Source: Roseiarcus sp963835215 (GTDB lineage Bacteria; Pseudomonadota; Alphaproteobacteria; Rhizobiales; Beijerinckiaceae). Taken from it: a stretch of DNA of 64,000 nt. The stretch covers positions 62,001-126,000 of the forward strand of contig CAWIES010000001.1 in the NCBI GenBank assembly GCA_963835215.1, in the 5' to 3' direction. Positions 17,309 through 26,235 of this stretch are shown in pieces (the first letter of the stretch is position 1; every line of letters starts with the position of its first letter). The position numbers and the translations under genes were made by a program. The notes beneath the pieces are model-generated. The model did no database searches and was not told where the DNA came from. It saw only the letters and a program-made list of their open reading frames with translations.

Positions 17309-18847
17309 TCAGTCGCGGTACGACCATTCCGTGATGGCGGCTATTCGTTCGAAGACGGTGCCGACACCGTTCTTCATCGGGTCGACTCTCGCAAGCCATT
17401 CGTCTGCCCAGTCCAACCACGACGCAAGGCTCCGGCCGTCGATCTCGATTGACGAATCAGCGGTGCAAACGCGCAGAGCGTTCAAGAAATCCCGCGTCGT
17501 TGCCATGGCGCGCCAGTCCTGAGCCATCTCCTGGAAAATTCGCCACCGGTTGGCGTCTCGCTTTCGCTTTTGTTGTTCCTCGTAACGATGCCGCTCGGCT
17601 AGCTGCCTTTCGCGCTCCGCGGCCTCTTGCTCGCGGCGTCTCTGAACGAGGGCAGGACCCGCAGCGATAAAAGTGCCAACTATGTCGGGAAGCATGTCCT
17701 CGATGGTCTGCTGGTCCGTCTCGACCCACTGTTGCTTAAGTCCAGCCGGAAGATAGGTCTTGATATCGAACACGAGCCGACCAGTGGGCGCGAGCTCTTG
17801 CTTCCAATCTTTATCTCCCGTCATCCGCCAACGCTGCTCATCGGCCGTCAATGGACGGCGGACCTGCTTCTGCTTCTCGCGGATTTGGAATTCGATCTTT
17901 TCACCTGAAGAGACGGCAAACAGCTCGTATCGCTCCCCTTGGTGAACTTTTGCTCCCTGACGTTCGAAGGCCTTGAAAAGGGCGTCGAGAAGACGATGCT
18001 TCCGTCGATCGGCGTCACTGAAGTCGCCCGGATCGTATAGCTTCCTTCGCCACGGATCGCGTTCTTGGCGGGCACTGCGCTTCTTCTCTTCATGGTCGGC
18101 TAACCAGCGCGCGACGATTGGATGCGGCCGGACGAGGCGGTCGGCGACCGCAACAGTAGACGCCTGTTCGCGAGCATTCTCGTGGTCTCGACGTACGTCC
18201 TCTCGCATTTCCGCTGGCGACGTTCGAAGGGGCGTAGGGCAGATGACAATCTGCTGATGTGCTCTCGTTGCCTTAGGCAGTGGAGCTCGCGTTACCGGTT
18301 TGCCAGCCGTGAGTTTGGCCCAATAGCCGCGAGGTGGATACGGAACGTCTTCACGGTCACAGATCTTCGCCAGGCCGTTACCGCTGATCCCGAAGCGTTC
18401 TGCTAGCCGACGCATGGGGGTCTCCCAGACCTCGCCGTAAAGTTCGTCTCGCGTCACTTTCGTTGGCTGCGTGGGGGGCTCGGAGCGAGGCGGGGCGACC
18501 GTCTCCCCAGACTGCTCGGGTGTTTCCTTCGTTGCGCTTGCAGCGACTGTCTCCGCCCGAGCAACCTTGGACTTTTCGCTTTTGGGAGACGAGTCCTTTG
18601 GACGACGGCCGAAATTGAGCGTTAGGGATTCGCCTATGCCCTCGGGAGCAGGCGGCAAGGGCGGCTGAACGACCGGCTTACCAAACTCTTTCATCATCCA
18701 ATAGCCGGGGGGCGGAGTGGGGATTCCGGCGCGCCTAAGCAATGAAGTGAGTGGCCATGTATCAACGCCGAGTTCGGAGGCCACCCGTTTCATCGGCTTG
18801 GACCAGACTAGGTCGTAAAGTTCCTGGCGGGTGAACTCTCGCGTCAT
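17309..18847 (-). CDS. Uncharacterised protein with two HTH-like 'ELY-VW-PM...PPxGYW' repeats
   Basis: Encodes 512 residues from the ATG at 18847. A module occurs twice: residues about 6-65 (TRQELYDLVWSKPMKRVASELGV ... PTPPPGYWMMKEFGKPV) and about 132-191 (TRDELYGEVWETPMRRLAERFGI ... PYPPRGYWAKLTAGKPV). Each looks like a small helix-turn-helix (ELGVDTWPLTSLLRRAGI, RFGISGNGLAKICDREDV) closed by a Pro-rich GYW hook. A low-complexity linker separates them. The C-terminal half is charged, with a likely coiled coil near residues 415-450 (EQEAAERERQLAERHR). Proteins with this module are widespread but have no assigned function that I know of. GC content is visibly lower than in neighbours, and it sits inside the tRNA-Arg-bounded segment, so it was probably acquired horizontally. 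Confidence 0.7.
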   Translation of the reverse strand: MTREFTRQELYDLVWSKPMKRVASELGVDTWPLTSLLRRAGIPTPPPGYWMMKEFGKPVVQPPLPPAPEGIGESLTLNFGRRPKDSSPKSEKSKVARAETVAASATKETPEQSGETVAPPRSEPPTQPTKVTRDELYGEVWETPMRRLAERFGISGNGLAKICDREDVPYPPRGYWAKLTAGKPVTRAPLPKATRAHQQIVICPTPLRTSPAEMREDVRRDHENAREQASTVAVADRLVRPHPIVARWLADHEEKKRSARQERDPWRRKLYDPGDFSDADRRKHRLLDALFKAFERQGAKVHQGERYELFAVSSGEKIEFQIREKQKQVRRPLTADEQRWRMTGDKDWKQELAPTGRLVFDIKTYLPAGLKQQWVETDQQTIEDMLPDIVGTFIAAGPALVQRRREQEAAERERQLAERHRYEEQQKRKRDANRWRIFQEMAQDWRAMATTRDFLNALRVCTADSSIEIDGRSLASWLDWADEWLARVDPMKNGVGTVFERIAAITEWSYRD

Positions 18848-19099
18848 AGCCGGACGTCCGTCTCTCGGGTCTAGATACGCCCGACATGCTATGGCTAGGT
18901 GACTAAGCGCGCCACTTTTTTGAGCTGCGCCCAAGACCGTGATTTGCGGCCATCTACCGAGCCGGTGTCGGCAAAGAAGGCGGAAACCGCAGTTTCATCC
19001 GTGCTAAGCTACCTCGCGTGATCGGCTGCAAAAGGTTTTCCTGATAGCGCGGCGCCCTCTGACCGGGTATGCCGCTGCAACGGGCGGGAGAGCGGCACA

Positions 19100-20248
19100 A
19101 TGACCGACGAGAACATAGGCAATGGCCTTCAGCTTCGTTCTTTGATCAAGAAGAGTGGTGAGCTCGAATTGTCGCTTCTGAATGTCGCGACGCCCGAACC
19201 GGCGGCCGATGAAGTTGTGGTTCGAGTTGAGGCGGCTCCGATCAATCCCTCCGACATCGGCCTCCTGCTGGGAGCCGCTGATTTGTCGACGGCCACGCTG
19301 TCGGGAACAAAAGCTAGCCCGGTGGTCACGGCGAAGGTCCCCGACCCGATGATGAGAGCGATGGCGGCCCGCCTCGACGCATCCCTGACTGTGGGCAACG
19401 AGGGCGCCGGGGTGGTGGTCAAGGCGGGCGCGTCTGATGCGGCCCGCGCGCTGGTCGGCAAGACCGTGGCGATGATTGGCGGCGCCATGTACGCGCAATA
19501 CCGTTGCATCAAGGTCGCCGATTGCCTTGTCCTCCCGGATGGCGCCACCCCGTCCGATGGCGCATCGAGCTTCGTCAATCCGCTCACGGCGCTGGGCATG
19601 GTCGAGACGATGCGTCGCGAGGGCCATTCGGCGCTGGTGCACACGGCGGCGGCATCCAACCTTGGGCAGATGCTCAACAAAGTCTGCGTCAAGGACGGCG
19701 TCGGCCTCGTCAACATCGTTCGCACTGCGGAACAGGAAGGCATTCTGCGCAACATCGGCGCGGCTTACGTATGCAATTCCACCGCGCCAACGTTCATGGA
19801 AGACCTGACCCGCGCTCTCGTCGCAACGGGGGCCACACTGGCGTTCGACGCGATCGGCGGCGGCAAGCTCGTCAGCCAAATCCTGAATTGTATGGAAGCC
19901 GCCGTCACCAGGAGCGCCAAGACCTATAGTCGCTATGGGTCCAATGTTCACAAGCAGGTCTATATCTACGGCGGCCTTGATATGCGCCCCACCGAACTGA
20001 GTCGGGGCTTCGGCATGGCCTGGGGCGTCGGGGGCTGGTTGCTGTTCCCATTCTTACAGAAAATAGGACCCGTTGACGGGCAAAAGCTGCGTCAACGGGT
20101 CGCCGCCGAACTCAAGACGACGTTCGCCAGCCGCTACACGCAGGTCGTGTCGCTGCAGGAGGCGCTTCAGCCGCAAACGATCGCCGCGTACAACAAGCGC
20201 GCAACGGGCGAGAAGTTTCTCATCAATCCGAACAAGGCTGCGGATTAG
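19100..20248 (+). CDS. Zinc-type alcohol dehydrogenase-like (MDR) oxidoreductase
   Basis: A 382-residue medium-chain dehydrogenase/reductase. The GroES-like N-terminal half has VVVRVEAAPINPSDIGLLLG and NEGAGVVVKAG, typical of quinone-oxidoreductase-like MDRs that lack catalytic zinc. The nucleotide-binding half begins near ALVHTAAASNLGQMLNKVC and has AFDAIGGGKL. It probably reduces an enone or quinone with NAD(P)H, but the substrate is unknown. There are no clear partner genes. It lies inside the tRNA-Arg-bounded segment, divergent from the twin-repeat protein. Confidence 0.85.
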   Translation: MTDENIGNGLQLRSLIKKSGELELSLLNVATPEPAADEVVVRVEAAPINPSDIGLLLGAADLSTATLSGTKASPVVTAKVPDPMMRAMAARLDASLTVGNEGAGVVVKAGASDAARALVGKTVAMIGGAMYAQYRCIKVADCLVLPDGATPSDGASSFVNPLTALGMVETMRREGHSALVHTAAASNLGQMLNKVCVKDGVGLVNIVRTAEQEGILRNIGAAYVCNSTAPTFMEDLTRALVATGATLAFDAIGGGKLVSQILNCMEAAVTRSAKTYSRYGSNVHKQVYIYGGLDMRPTELSRGFGMAWGVGGWLLFPFLQKIGPVDGQKLRQRVAAELKTTFASRYTQVVSLQEALQPQTIAAYNKRATGEKFLINPNKAAD

Positions 20249-20299
20249 CAATCAGCGGGAAAGCTCGGAGTTGTTCGGTCGTGGCTCGCCCCTGAGCTT

Positions 20300-20542
20300 G
20301 TGCAAGGATTTGCCCATCGCTATCGACCGACCGACACATTGTCCGTCGCCGAAGCTGTGTTCAAACCAGCGACGCCGGCAGCGGCCGAGCCTGTCCGCGC
20401 GCAAAGAAAAGGTGACGTTCCCGTCTCGAAAGAACCGGTGTCGATCAAGCTCGACAGCGATCTGCTTGCGCATTTTCAAGAGGACGGGCCGGGTTGGCAG
20501 GGGCGAATCAACGACGCGCTGCGGCGGGCATCGGGCTTGTAA
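20300..20542 (+). CDS. Orphan BrnA-like antitoxin domain protein
   Basis: Encodes 80 residues from a GTG start. The last 35 residues (VSIKLDSDLLAHFQEDGPGWQGRINDALRRASGL) match the ribbon-helix-helix DNA-binding half of BrnA antitoxins, including the GPGWQxRIN motif. The N-terminal half is unrelated to the usual BrnA N-terminus. No BrnT-like toxin gene (about 90 residues with KHGV..) is upstream; the neighbour is the MDR gene, 52 bases before. It is either an orphan regulator or a remnant of a toxin-antitoxin pair. Confidence 0.6.
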   Translation: MQGFAHRYRPTDTLSVAEAVFKPATPAAAEPVRAQRKGDVPVSKEPVSIKLDSDLLAHFQEDGPGWQGRINDALRRASGL

Positions 20543-20933
20543 GCTGGCAGTGGCGGCAATTGGCCGAAGCTGGCCGACAGCGGACTGGCAGAAATCGGCC
20601 AACTCCGGAAATTCAAACTGGCTCACGACCCGTGCTTGAGGCGGCCTGCAGCGCCGCGAGGCGTGTGTCACACCCGCACGCCGCGCGCGATCAGGCGCTT
20701 CTTCCACGTTTCGCCGGCGATGGCGAGCACGCGCTGGCGGCAGAGGATTCGCGGCCGCCTAGCGCGCCCCTTCGCAATTGCCGACGACGGCGCGATCCCC
20801 AATGCGCCCGGGCATCGCGAAACTCAGCAGCAAGGGGTCGTCACGTTCCCTCAGAGGGCAATTGGGCGGGAATCTCTTCGGGGTTTGGCGAGGGGCTCTC
20901 GTTGGGCGCCGGCGGAGCGTTGTCGTTGGGCGG
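20543..20933. other. Intergenic stretch holding gene remnants
   Basis: No intact gene. The right half (20760-20933) contains decayed copies of the proline-rich miniprotein and of the GH15 start (listed separately). The left half has a short minus-strand open stretch ending in KKRLIARGVRV with no recognisable start, possibly another gene tail. Confidence 0.5.
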
Positions 20934-20935
20934 CG
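20760..20935 (-). pseudogene. Remnant of proline-rich miniprotein plus GH15 N-terminus
   Basis: On the minus strand, bases about 20935-20829 read SPPNDNAPPAPNESPSPNPEEIP..., clearly homologous to the C-terminus of the intact 66-residue protein at 23006-23206. Next, from 20815, comes MPGRIGDRAVVGNCEG, homologous to the first residues of the GH15 enzyme (MPGRIEDYAVIGNCG). The order and strand match the intact pair, so this is a degenerate partial duplicate of the locus 2 kb downstream. Confidence 0.75.
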
Positions 20936-21071
20936 AAACCAGTTAGAGCGCGCCTCCGCAGCGTGGGGGAGCCTCTCTCGCCGCGACGCCAAAGGCGCCC
21001 GTAGCTCAGCTGGATAGAGCACCAGACTACGAATTTGGGGGTCGGGAGTTCGAATCTCTCCGGGCGCGCCA
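20934..21071. repeat. Right copy of the 138-bp direct repeat containing tRNA-Arg
   Basis: Partner of 17055-17192. Substitutions lie mostly in the 60 bases before the tRNA (e.g. cctctgccgcgtgagg against cctccgcagcgtgggg). The left edge coincides with the end of the miniprotein remnant. Confidence 0.85.
20995..21071 (+). tRNA. tRNA-Arg (ACG), second copy
   Basis: Identical to the copy at 17116-17192 except for one C-to-T change in the 3' anticodon stem (TCTGG to TTTGG). This turns a G-C pair into a G-U wobble. The fold, anticodon ACG and CCA are kept, so it is probably functional. Confidence 0.95.
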
Positions 21072-21148
21072 GCACTTAACCGAGACCAGCGGGGCCTTTT
21101 TACAGCCCTTTCACAATCGATGATCCGACTCTGTTTTGCCGCCGACGC

Positions 21149-22963
21149 TCAGGCGGTAGGCTCCGCATTGGGCCGCGAGGCGCGCTGCGCCGCCGGTCCG
21201 GTTGCGCTGGCGAGATTGTGGGCGGTGTTGATCAGCGCGAGATGCGACAACGCCTGCGGGAAGTTGCCGAGCTGGCGGCGGTCGTATGGGTCGTATTCCT
21301 CCGCCAACAGGCCGACGTCGTTGCGCAACGCCAACAGGCGCTCGAACAAGGCGCGAGCCTCCTCGAGGCGGCCCGCCAGCACGTAGTTATCGGCCAGCCA
21401 GAAGCTGCAGGCGAGAAATGCGCCTTCGCCAGGCGGCAAGCCGTCGGTCCCGGTCCCGGTGTTGTAGCGCAGCACCAGTCCGTCGCGAACGAGGTCACGC
21501 TCGATCGCCGCCACTGTGCCTCGCACCCTGGCGTCGCCCGCCGGCAGAAAGCCCACCATCGCGATCAGGAGGAGACTGGCGTCCGTCTCGCTCGCGCCGA
21601 AATACTGAACGAAGGCGTTCCGCCCCGCGTCGAATCCGTGTTTGCACACTTCGTCGTGGATGGTTGAGCGGACCGCGCGCCACCGTTCGAGCGGGCCCGG
21701 CAGCCCAAACTCCTCGATCGAGCGCACGGCGCGATCGAAGGCGACCCAGGCCATTACCTTGGAGTGGGTGAACTGCTTGCGTCCGCCGCGCACCTCCCAG
21801 ATGCCCTCGTCGGGATCGCGCCAGATCTTTTCGAGGTGCTCGACCAGCGCGCATTCCAACGCCCAGCTCGCCTCGTCCGGCGCAAGCCCGGCGCGCCGTG
21901 CGACGTAGAGCGTGTCGATCACCTCGCCGTAGATGTCGAGCTGGAGCTGAGTGACGGCGGCGTTGCCGACCCGGACGGGCGCGGCGCCTTCGTAGCCAGG
22001 CAGCCAGGGAATTTCGTATTCGTCGAGCCGGCGCTCGCCAGCGACGCCGTAGATGACTTGCAGGTCGTCAGGCGCGCCGGCGACGGCCCGCAGCAGCCAT
22101 TGGCGCCACGCCGACGCTTCCTCGACAAATCCCGCGCCGATCAACGCGTAGAGCGTGAAGGTCGCGTCGCGAAGCCAGCAATAGCGATAGTCCCAGTTGC
22201 GCGGGCCGCCGAGCTTCTCGGGCAATGAGGTCGTGCCGGCCGCGACGATGCCGCCAGTCTCCGCGTCGGCAAGCGCCTTCAGGGTGATGAGGGAGCGCAG
22301 CACCGCGTCGGACCACGGCCGCGATCGATCGAACTTCGCCGCCCACTCCGACCAAAAACCCTCGGCCTCTTTGAGGGCCTTGGCCGGGTCGAGACGCGCG
22401 GGCGCCGGCCGAAATGACCGCGACCAGGTCAAGACGAAGCCGACCTCCTCGCCGGCGCCGACCGTGAAGTTCGCGACGGTGCGGAAGTCCTCGCCGTGGA
22501 TCGGCGCGCTCGTATCGAGCAGCAGCCGATCGGGCCCGGCGGTGAATTGCAGCCGCCCGTCAGTCTGGCGGGCGACCCATGGCGTGATCGAGCCGTAGTC
22601 GAAGCGTACGACTAACTCCATGCGCATATCGACCCGCCCGCGAACGCCGCGAACGAGGCGCACAAGGTCGGAGCGGCCGTCGCGGCGAAGCATGAAATCA
22701 GTGATCGTGACCGCGCCGCCTTCAGCCTCGAAAGCGGTCTCGAGGATGAGCGTTTCACCTAGATAGCGACGGGTCGCCCGCGCGGGCGTCGCGGTCGGCG
22801 CGATCAGCCAGCGACCGTGCTCGGGCGCACCAAGCAACGCCGAAAAGCACGCGCCACTGTCGAAGCGCGGCAGGCACAGCCAGTCGATCGAACCGTCACG
22901 CCCGACCAGGGCGACCGTTCCGCAATTGCCGATGACGGCGTAGTCCTCGATGCGCCCGGGCAT
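21149..22963 (-). CDS. Glycoside hydrolase family 15 (glucoamylase/trehalase-like)
   Basis: A 604-residue GH15 enzyme, cytoplasmic because no signal peptide is present. The N-terminal beta domain begins MPGRIEDYAVIGNCGTVALV with GSIDWLCLPRFDS. The (alpha/alpha)6 barrel carries PRNWDYRYCWLRDATFTL, IWEVRGGRKQFTHSKVM and GLLAEEYDP...LGNFPQALSHLALI. The first Glu of IWEVRGG and the Glu of LLAEEYDP correspond to the usual acid and base. It hydrolyses alpha-glucosidic bonds, plausibly trehalose or storage glucan; bacterial members of this length are often trehalases. The proline-rich miniprotein lies 42 bases upstream on the same strand. Confidence 0.9.
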   Translation of the reverse strand: MPGRIEDYAVIGNCGTVALVGRDGSIDWLCLPRFDSGACFSALLGAPEHGRWLIAPTATPARATRRYLGETLILETAFEAEGGAVTITDFMLRRDGRSDLVRLVRGVRGRVDMRMELVVRFDYGSITPWVARQTDGRLQFTAGPDRLLLDTSAPIHGEDFRTVANFTVGAGEEVGFVLTWSRSFRPAPARLDPAKALKEAEGFWSEWAAKFDRSRPWSDAVLRSLITLKALADAETGGIVAAGTTSLPEKLGGPRNWDYRYCWLRDATFTLYALIGAGFVEEASAWRQWLLRAVAGAPDDLQVIYGVAGERRLDEYEIPWLPGYEGAAPVRVGNAAVTQLQLDIYGEVIDTLYVARRAGLAPDEASWALECALVEHLEKIWRDPDEGIWEVRGGRKQFTHSKVMAWVAFDRAVRSIEEFGLPGPLERWRAVRSTIHDEVCKHGFDAGRNAFVQYFGASETDASLLLIAMVGFLPAGDARVRGTVAAIERDLVRDGLVLRYNTGTGTDGLPPGEGAFLACSFWLADNYVLAGRLEEARALFERLLALRNDVGLLAEEYDPYDRRQLGNFPQALSHLALINTAHNLASATGPAAQRASRPNAEPTA

Positions 22964-23005
22964 TTCAGGGCTCGCAAGGCAAGGCGGGGCGCAACCGTTT
23001 CGTCT

Positions 23006-23206
23006 TTACGCCGCCCCCGAGGGCGGGGGGAGCGGGATTTCTACGGGGTTCGGCGACGGCGTCTCGTTGGGTGTGGGCGAGACCCTGTTGTCGGGCGGCG
23101 AAAGCGGCACGCCGAGCGGAACGTCCGGCGGTTGCATCTCGGGCGGCGCCGGAGGGTGCACAATATCGGGCCCGGGCGCTGGCTTGGGCTGCTGCTGATC
23201 GCTCAT
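23006..23206 (-). CDS. Proline-rich miniprotein upstream of GH15
   Basis: Encodes 66 residues, about one third proline, polar and probably disordered (MSDQQQPKPAPGPDIVHPP..., PTPNETPSPNPVEIP). There is no signal peptide or membrane segment. GAGGCGG precedes the ATG. A decayed homologue with the same neighbour exists at 20829-20935. Its conserved position before the GH15 start and the retained C-terminal pattern (SPPxN...PNExPSPNPxEIP) argue that it is a real protein. Function unknown. Confidence 0.6.
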   Translation of the reverse strand: MSDQQQPKPAPGPDIVHPPAPPEMQPPDVPLGVPLSPPDNRVSPTPNETPSPNPVEIPLPPPSGAA

Positions 23207-23379
23207 ATCCGCCTCAAATCGCGCAGGTTTGGGTTCGGCGCCCGGCGCAGCGGCGTCGAGTCACCCAACACGAAACGCCCGCTGTCCGCGATTCGTTCCG
23301 CTCGCCGGCGATCCGTGGCTGGGAACCCGCGGCCGCCTTCCGTCGTTGTGGCGACGGCGCTTACATCTGGAGGGCGGAA

Positions 23380-23748
23380 ATGGACAATGTCACGGAGACC
23401 CCGACGCTGATTGCCGGAAACAAGGTCCGCGGCGCGAACGTCTACAGTCCGGCGGGTGAAAACCTCGGCGACATCTACGATGTGATGATCGACAAGTCGT
23501 CGGGCAAAATCATCTACGCGCTGATGTCGCTCGGCGGGATTCTCGGCCTCGGACGAAAGCTGCACCCGCTGCCGTGGTCGGTGCTGAAATATGGCCCGGC
23601 GCTTGGCGGCTATGTCGTCACACTCTCGAAGTCCCAGCTTGAGGCGGCGCCCAACTATCCCGCCGAATTCCCTCCGGACTTCTCCGATAGGGATCAAGAA
23701 GCTGCGGTGCATCGCTACTACGGCGTAGAGCCCCATTGGGCGCTGTAA
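23380..23748 (+). CDS. PRC-barrel domain protein
   Basis: Encodes 122 residues starting at the ATG preceded by GGAGGG. Residues about 8-85 form a PRC barrel (LIAGNKVRGANVYSPAGENLGDIYDVMIDKSSGKIIYALM, then LHPLPWSVLKY). Such stand-alone PRC-barrel proteins are common stress- or envelope-associated proteins in Rhizobiales. The exact role is unknown. It is a single-gene unit between the GH15 locus and the glycan cluster. Confidence 0.88.
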   Translation: MDNVTETPTLIAGNKVRGANVYSPAGENLGDIYDVMIDKSSGKIIYALMSLGGILGLGRKLHPLPWSVLKYGPALGGYVVTLSKSQLEAAPNYPAEFPPDFSDRDQEAAVHRYYGVEPHWAL

Positions 23749-23903
23749 TCGCGCCACAGCATCTCGACGCTGTCGCCGTTGCGACATGGACTTGGCTCGT
23801 CGAGTTTCTGCCGAGACTGGCCGCCGCCGTGGCGATCCTCGGCGGCGGCGCCTTCATAAGCTGGCGCGTTACAGAACTGGCCCTGCCAGGCGCGCCTCAA
23901 TAG
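23736..23903 (+). CDS. Possible small single-pass membrane protein
   Basis: A 55-residue open frame from a TTG inside the end of the PRC gene. Its centre TWLVEFLPRLAAAVAILGGGAFISW would form one transmembrane helix. There is no clear RBS and the start is uncertain, so this is only a candidate. Confidence 0.3.
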   Translation: MGAVIAPQHLDAVAVATWTWLVEFLPRLAAAVAILGGGAFISWRVTELALPGAPQ

Positions 23904-23984
23904 CTTCCGACATTACGACGGTGCTACGGAATAGGAGAGAAGCGGCCTCGGGAACGGGGGTCATCTGGGTCAAGGGATTACGAC

Positions 23985-24920
23985 TTGCTGCGACGAGGGT
24001 TTTTCAATCGCGCTGGCGACTTGGGCGCCGGCGAATCGGCCGCACTGCCCCTCCTCTGGGATTCCCGCTTGCGGCGGTCCGCCGCTTCGACCACTCTGGC
24101 GCCATTGCTCCGGGGTGGCAGGTTGCAAGAACAAGTCACAATCACCAACGCCGGCGCACGCTCGTCATCGACCCGGCCGGCCAATCGCATCACCTGCACG
24201 ATCGTCGCCTTCGACGAAGAGGATCGCATCGAGCGGACGATTCGTTCGGTCGCCGGCATCGTTGACGAGGTGCTGGTGATCGACTCGGGGTCGCAAGACG
24301 GCACCGTCGCGCTGTGCGAGCGGCTCGGGGCCAAAGTCATCCACAATTCCTTTACCGGCTTCGGCCCGCAGAAGCGCTTTGCCGAAGAACAGGCAAGCTG
24401 CGACTGGATTCTCAATCTCGACGCCGACGAGTGGCTCTCCGACGAACTGCGCGACGAGCTGGCGAAGATCCTGGTGCAGCCGCAGCCGCCGAGCCGCTGC
24501 TTTCGCACCCGCATCCGGGTCGTCTACCCGCGCCGCGACGCGCCGGCGCCTTTCGCGTACTTCCACAACTACGTCCGGCTCTACAACCGCACGACGACGC
24601 GCATGCGCGATTCGCTCACCCACGACGAGGTCGAGGCGACCGAGGACGCCGTGCAGCTCAAGGGCGGCATTCTGCACAAGAGCTATCGCGATTTTGCCCA
24701 CATCGTCACCAAGTCGATCGCCTATTACGAGCTGCAAAAGGTCGAGGGGATCAGGGCGCGCGGGGTCGACTTCCTGCGCATGTGGGGCGAATTCCCGTTT
24801 CAGTTCTTCAAGTATTACGTTCTGCGCCGCCACATCTTCGGCGGCGCCGACGGCTTTGCCTACGCCACCGCGTTGGCGATGGGGCGCTGGGCGCGGATTT
24901 TCATCCTGAAGGGTTGGTGA
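23985..24920 (+). CDS. Family 2 glycosyltransferase (LPS-core/WaaE-like)
   Basis: Conserved GT2 sequence begins near base 24186: ITCTIVAFDEEDRIERTIRSV, VLVIDSGSQDGTV, and the metal-binding DxD as LNLDADEWLS. It continues with RLYNR and a C-terminal FFKYYVLRRHIFGGADGFAYA, as in the WaaE/KdtX-like enzymes that add a sugar to lipopolysaccharide core. It acts on the cytoplasmic face of the membrane. The first roughly 65 residues as given are unusually Arg/Ser-rich, so the true start may lie nearer 24130-24180. It is the first gene of the surface-glycan cluster. Confidence 0.85.
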   Translation: MLRRGFFNRAGDLGAGESAALPLLWDSRLRRSAASTTLAPLLRGGRLQEQVTITNAGARSSSTRPANRITCTIVAFDEEDRIERTIRSVAGIVDEVLVIDSGSQDGTVALCERLGAKVIHNSFTGFGPQKRFAEEQASCDWILNLDADEWLSDELRDELAKILVQPQPPSRCFRTRIRVVYPRRDAPAPFAYFHNYVRLYNRTTTRMRDSLTHDEVEATEDAVQLKGGILHKSYRDFAHIVTKSIAYYELQKVEGIRARGVDFLRMWGEFPFQFFKYYVLRRHIFGGADGFAYATALAMGRWARIFILKGW

Positions 24921-25112
24921 GCGGCGGGGGCGGGGCGCGCCGGGGCTGCGTCTGGCCGCCGCGAGCGGAACCCTAAAGATCGGCGACTGACCTCCCAAGC
25001 GCCCGAGCGGCTTTGCGGGGCGAGATCGAGCGGCGCTTTGCGACGAACTTGGGGGGTTAAGTCGGGCGCAGTGCGAGGGCGCAACGTCGCGAAGACCTAA
25101 AAACGATCTGTC

Positions 25113-26235
25113 ATGCAGCCAATGACCAGGAAAGCGCTTCAATTCACCCCAGTCGTATTCGGGGACAACGGCCTGTTCGGCGGCGGCGAGCGATATGTTC
25201 ATTCGGTCGCCGAGAGTTCTCGCGTGCGGCGCTGACAATTCCTGGACATCGTCTCTGCTCGGCTTTGGCCGGCGTGCACACGTTGACAGCGTCAACGGCG
25301 TTCAATCGCGCGTTTTGGCGACGAACGAAAACGCGATTGCCAATTTTACCGCGTTCTCTCCCGAGCTGTATCGCGTCTTCCCTACATACGATCTGATCCA
25401 TATCCATCAGCCTTTCACGATCTCGGGTCAGACTGCGGCGGTCGTCGCCGCGCAATCGAAGGTTCCCTTCGTTCTCACCGACCTTGGCGCGGGGAATCGC
25501 AAAACGCTGTTTGCAATCGACGTTCTCCGACGCGCGTCGGCAATTGTCGCGATCTCCGAATATTCCAAACGTCAATTGGCCGAATTTTTTCCCGGTTCCC
25601 ACATCGCGGTCGTGATCGGCCCCGTCGAAAGCCGCTGGTTTTCCGACGTTGGCGCGTCGGCGCGCGCGGGCGTTTTATATGTGGGCCGGATATTGCCGCA
25701 CAAAGGGGTTGATAGAATCATCGGCGCAGCCCCGCGCGACTTGCCAATCACCATTGCCGGCGCCAGCGCAGACGAACGCTATCTTCGTCACCTGATCGCG
25801 ATGGCCGAAGGCAAGACCGTCTCGTTCCGCTTGAACCCTGCCGATCTGGAACTGACCGAACTCTACCGAACACACGAATTCTATTGCATCGCCTCGACCC
25901 ATCGCGATTGCTTCGGCTCGTTTTACGAGAATCCTGAACTGATGGGCATAACGACGATGGAGGCGCTGGCGTCCGGCTGCAAGGTCATCGTGTCTGACAC
26001 GACGTCGCTGCCAGAAATCGTACGGAATGCTCCCGACGGCGTCGCGCGCGTCTTTTCCAGTGACGCGGAACTCAAGAGCATTCTTCGCGAGATTGCGATC
26101 GCAAAGCCGGGCTCGAGCGACGAGGCGCCGAGGCTCGCAACGGCCTACGCTGCACGATTTGGCAAAGACGAGGTTGGTCGACGATTGGGCGTTTTGTATC
26201 GACAGATCATCGATAACAAAAGGCTCGGAGAATGA
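25113..26235 (+). CDS. Family 4 glycosyltransferase, with one apparent frameshift
   Basis: The N-terminus MQPMTRKALQFTPVVFGDNG followed by LFGGGERYVHS (from the ATG at 25113) is the classic GT4 donor/acceptor loop. It is in a different frame from the rest. Removing one base near 25214 joins it to DNSWTSSLLGFGRRAHVDSV... and the remaining 340 residues, with VGRILPHKGVDRII and the EALASGCKVIVSDTTSLPEI nucleotide-sugar site. It probably adds a sugar in exopolysaccharide or O-antigen synthesis. Its stop overlaps the next gene by 4 bases (ATGA), so they are translationally coupled. GC content is lower than in the flanks, which fits horizontal origin of the cluster. Confidence 0.85.

Noticed and set aside
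24165..25295. 376-residue minus-strand ORF opposite the GT2 gene
   Set aside because: Shadow of the GT2 coding frame.
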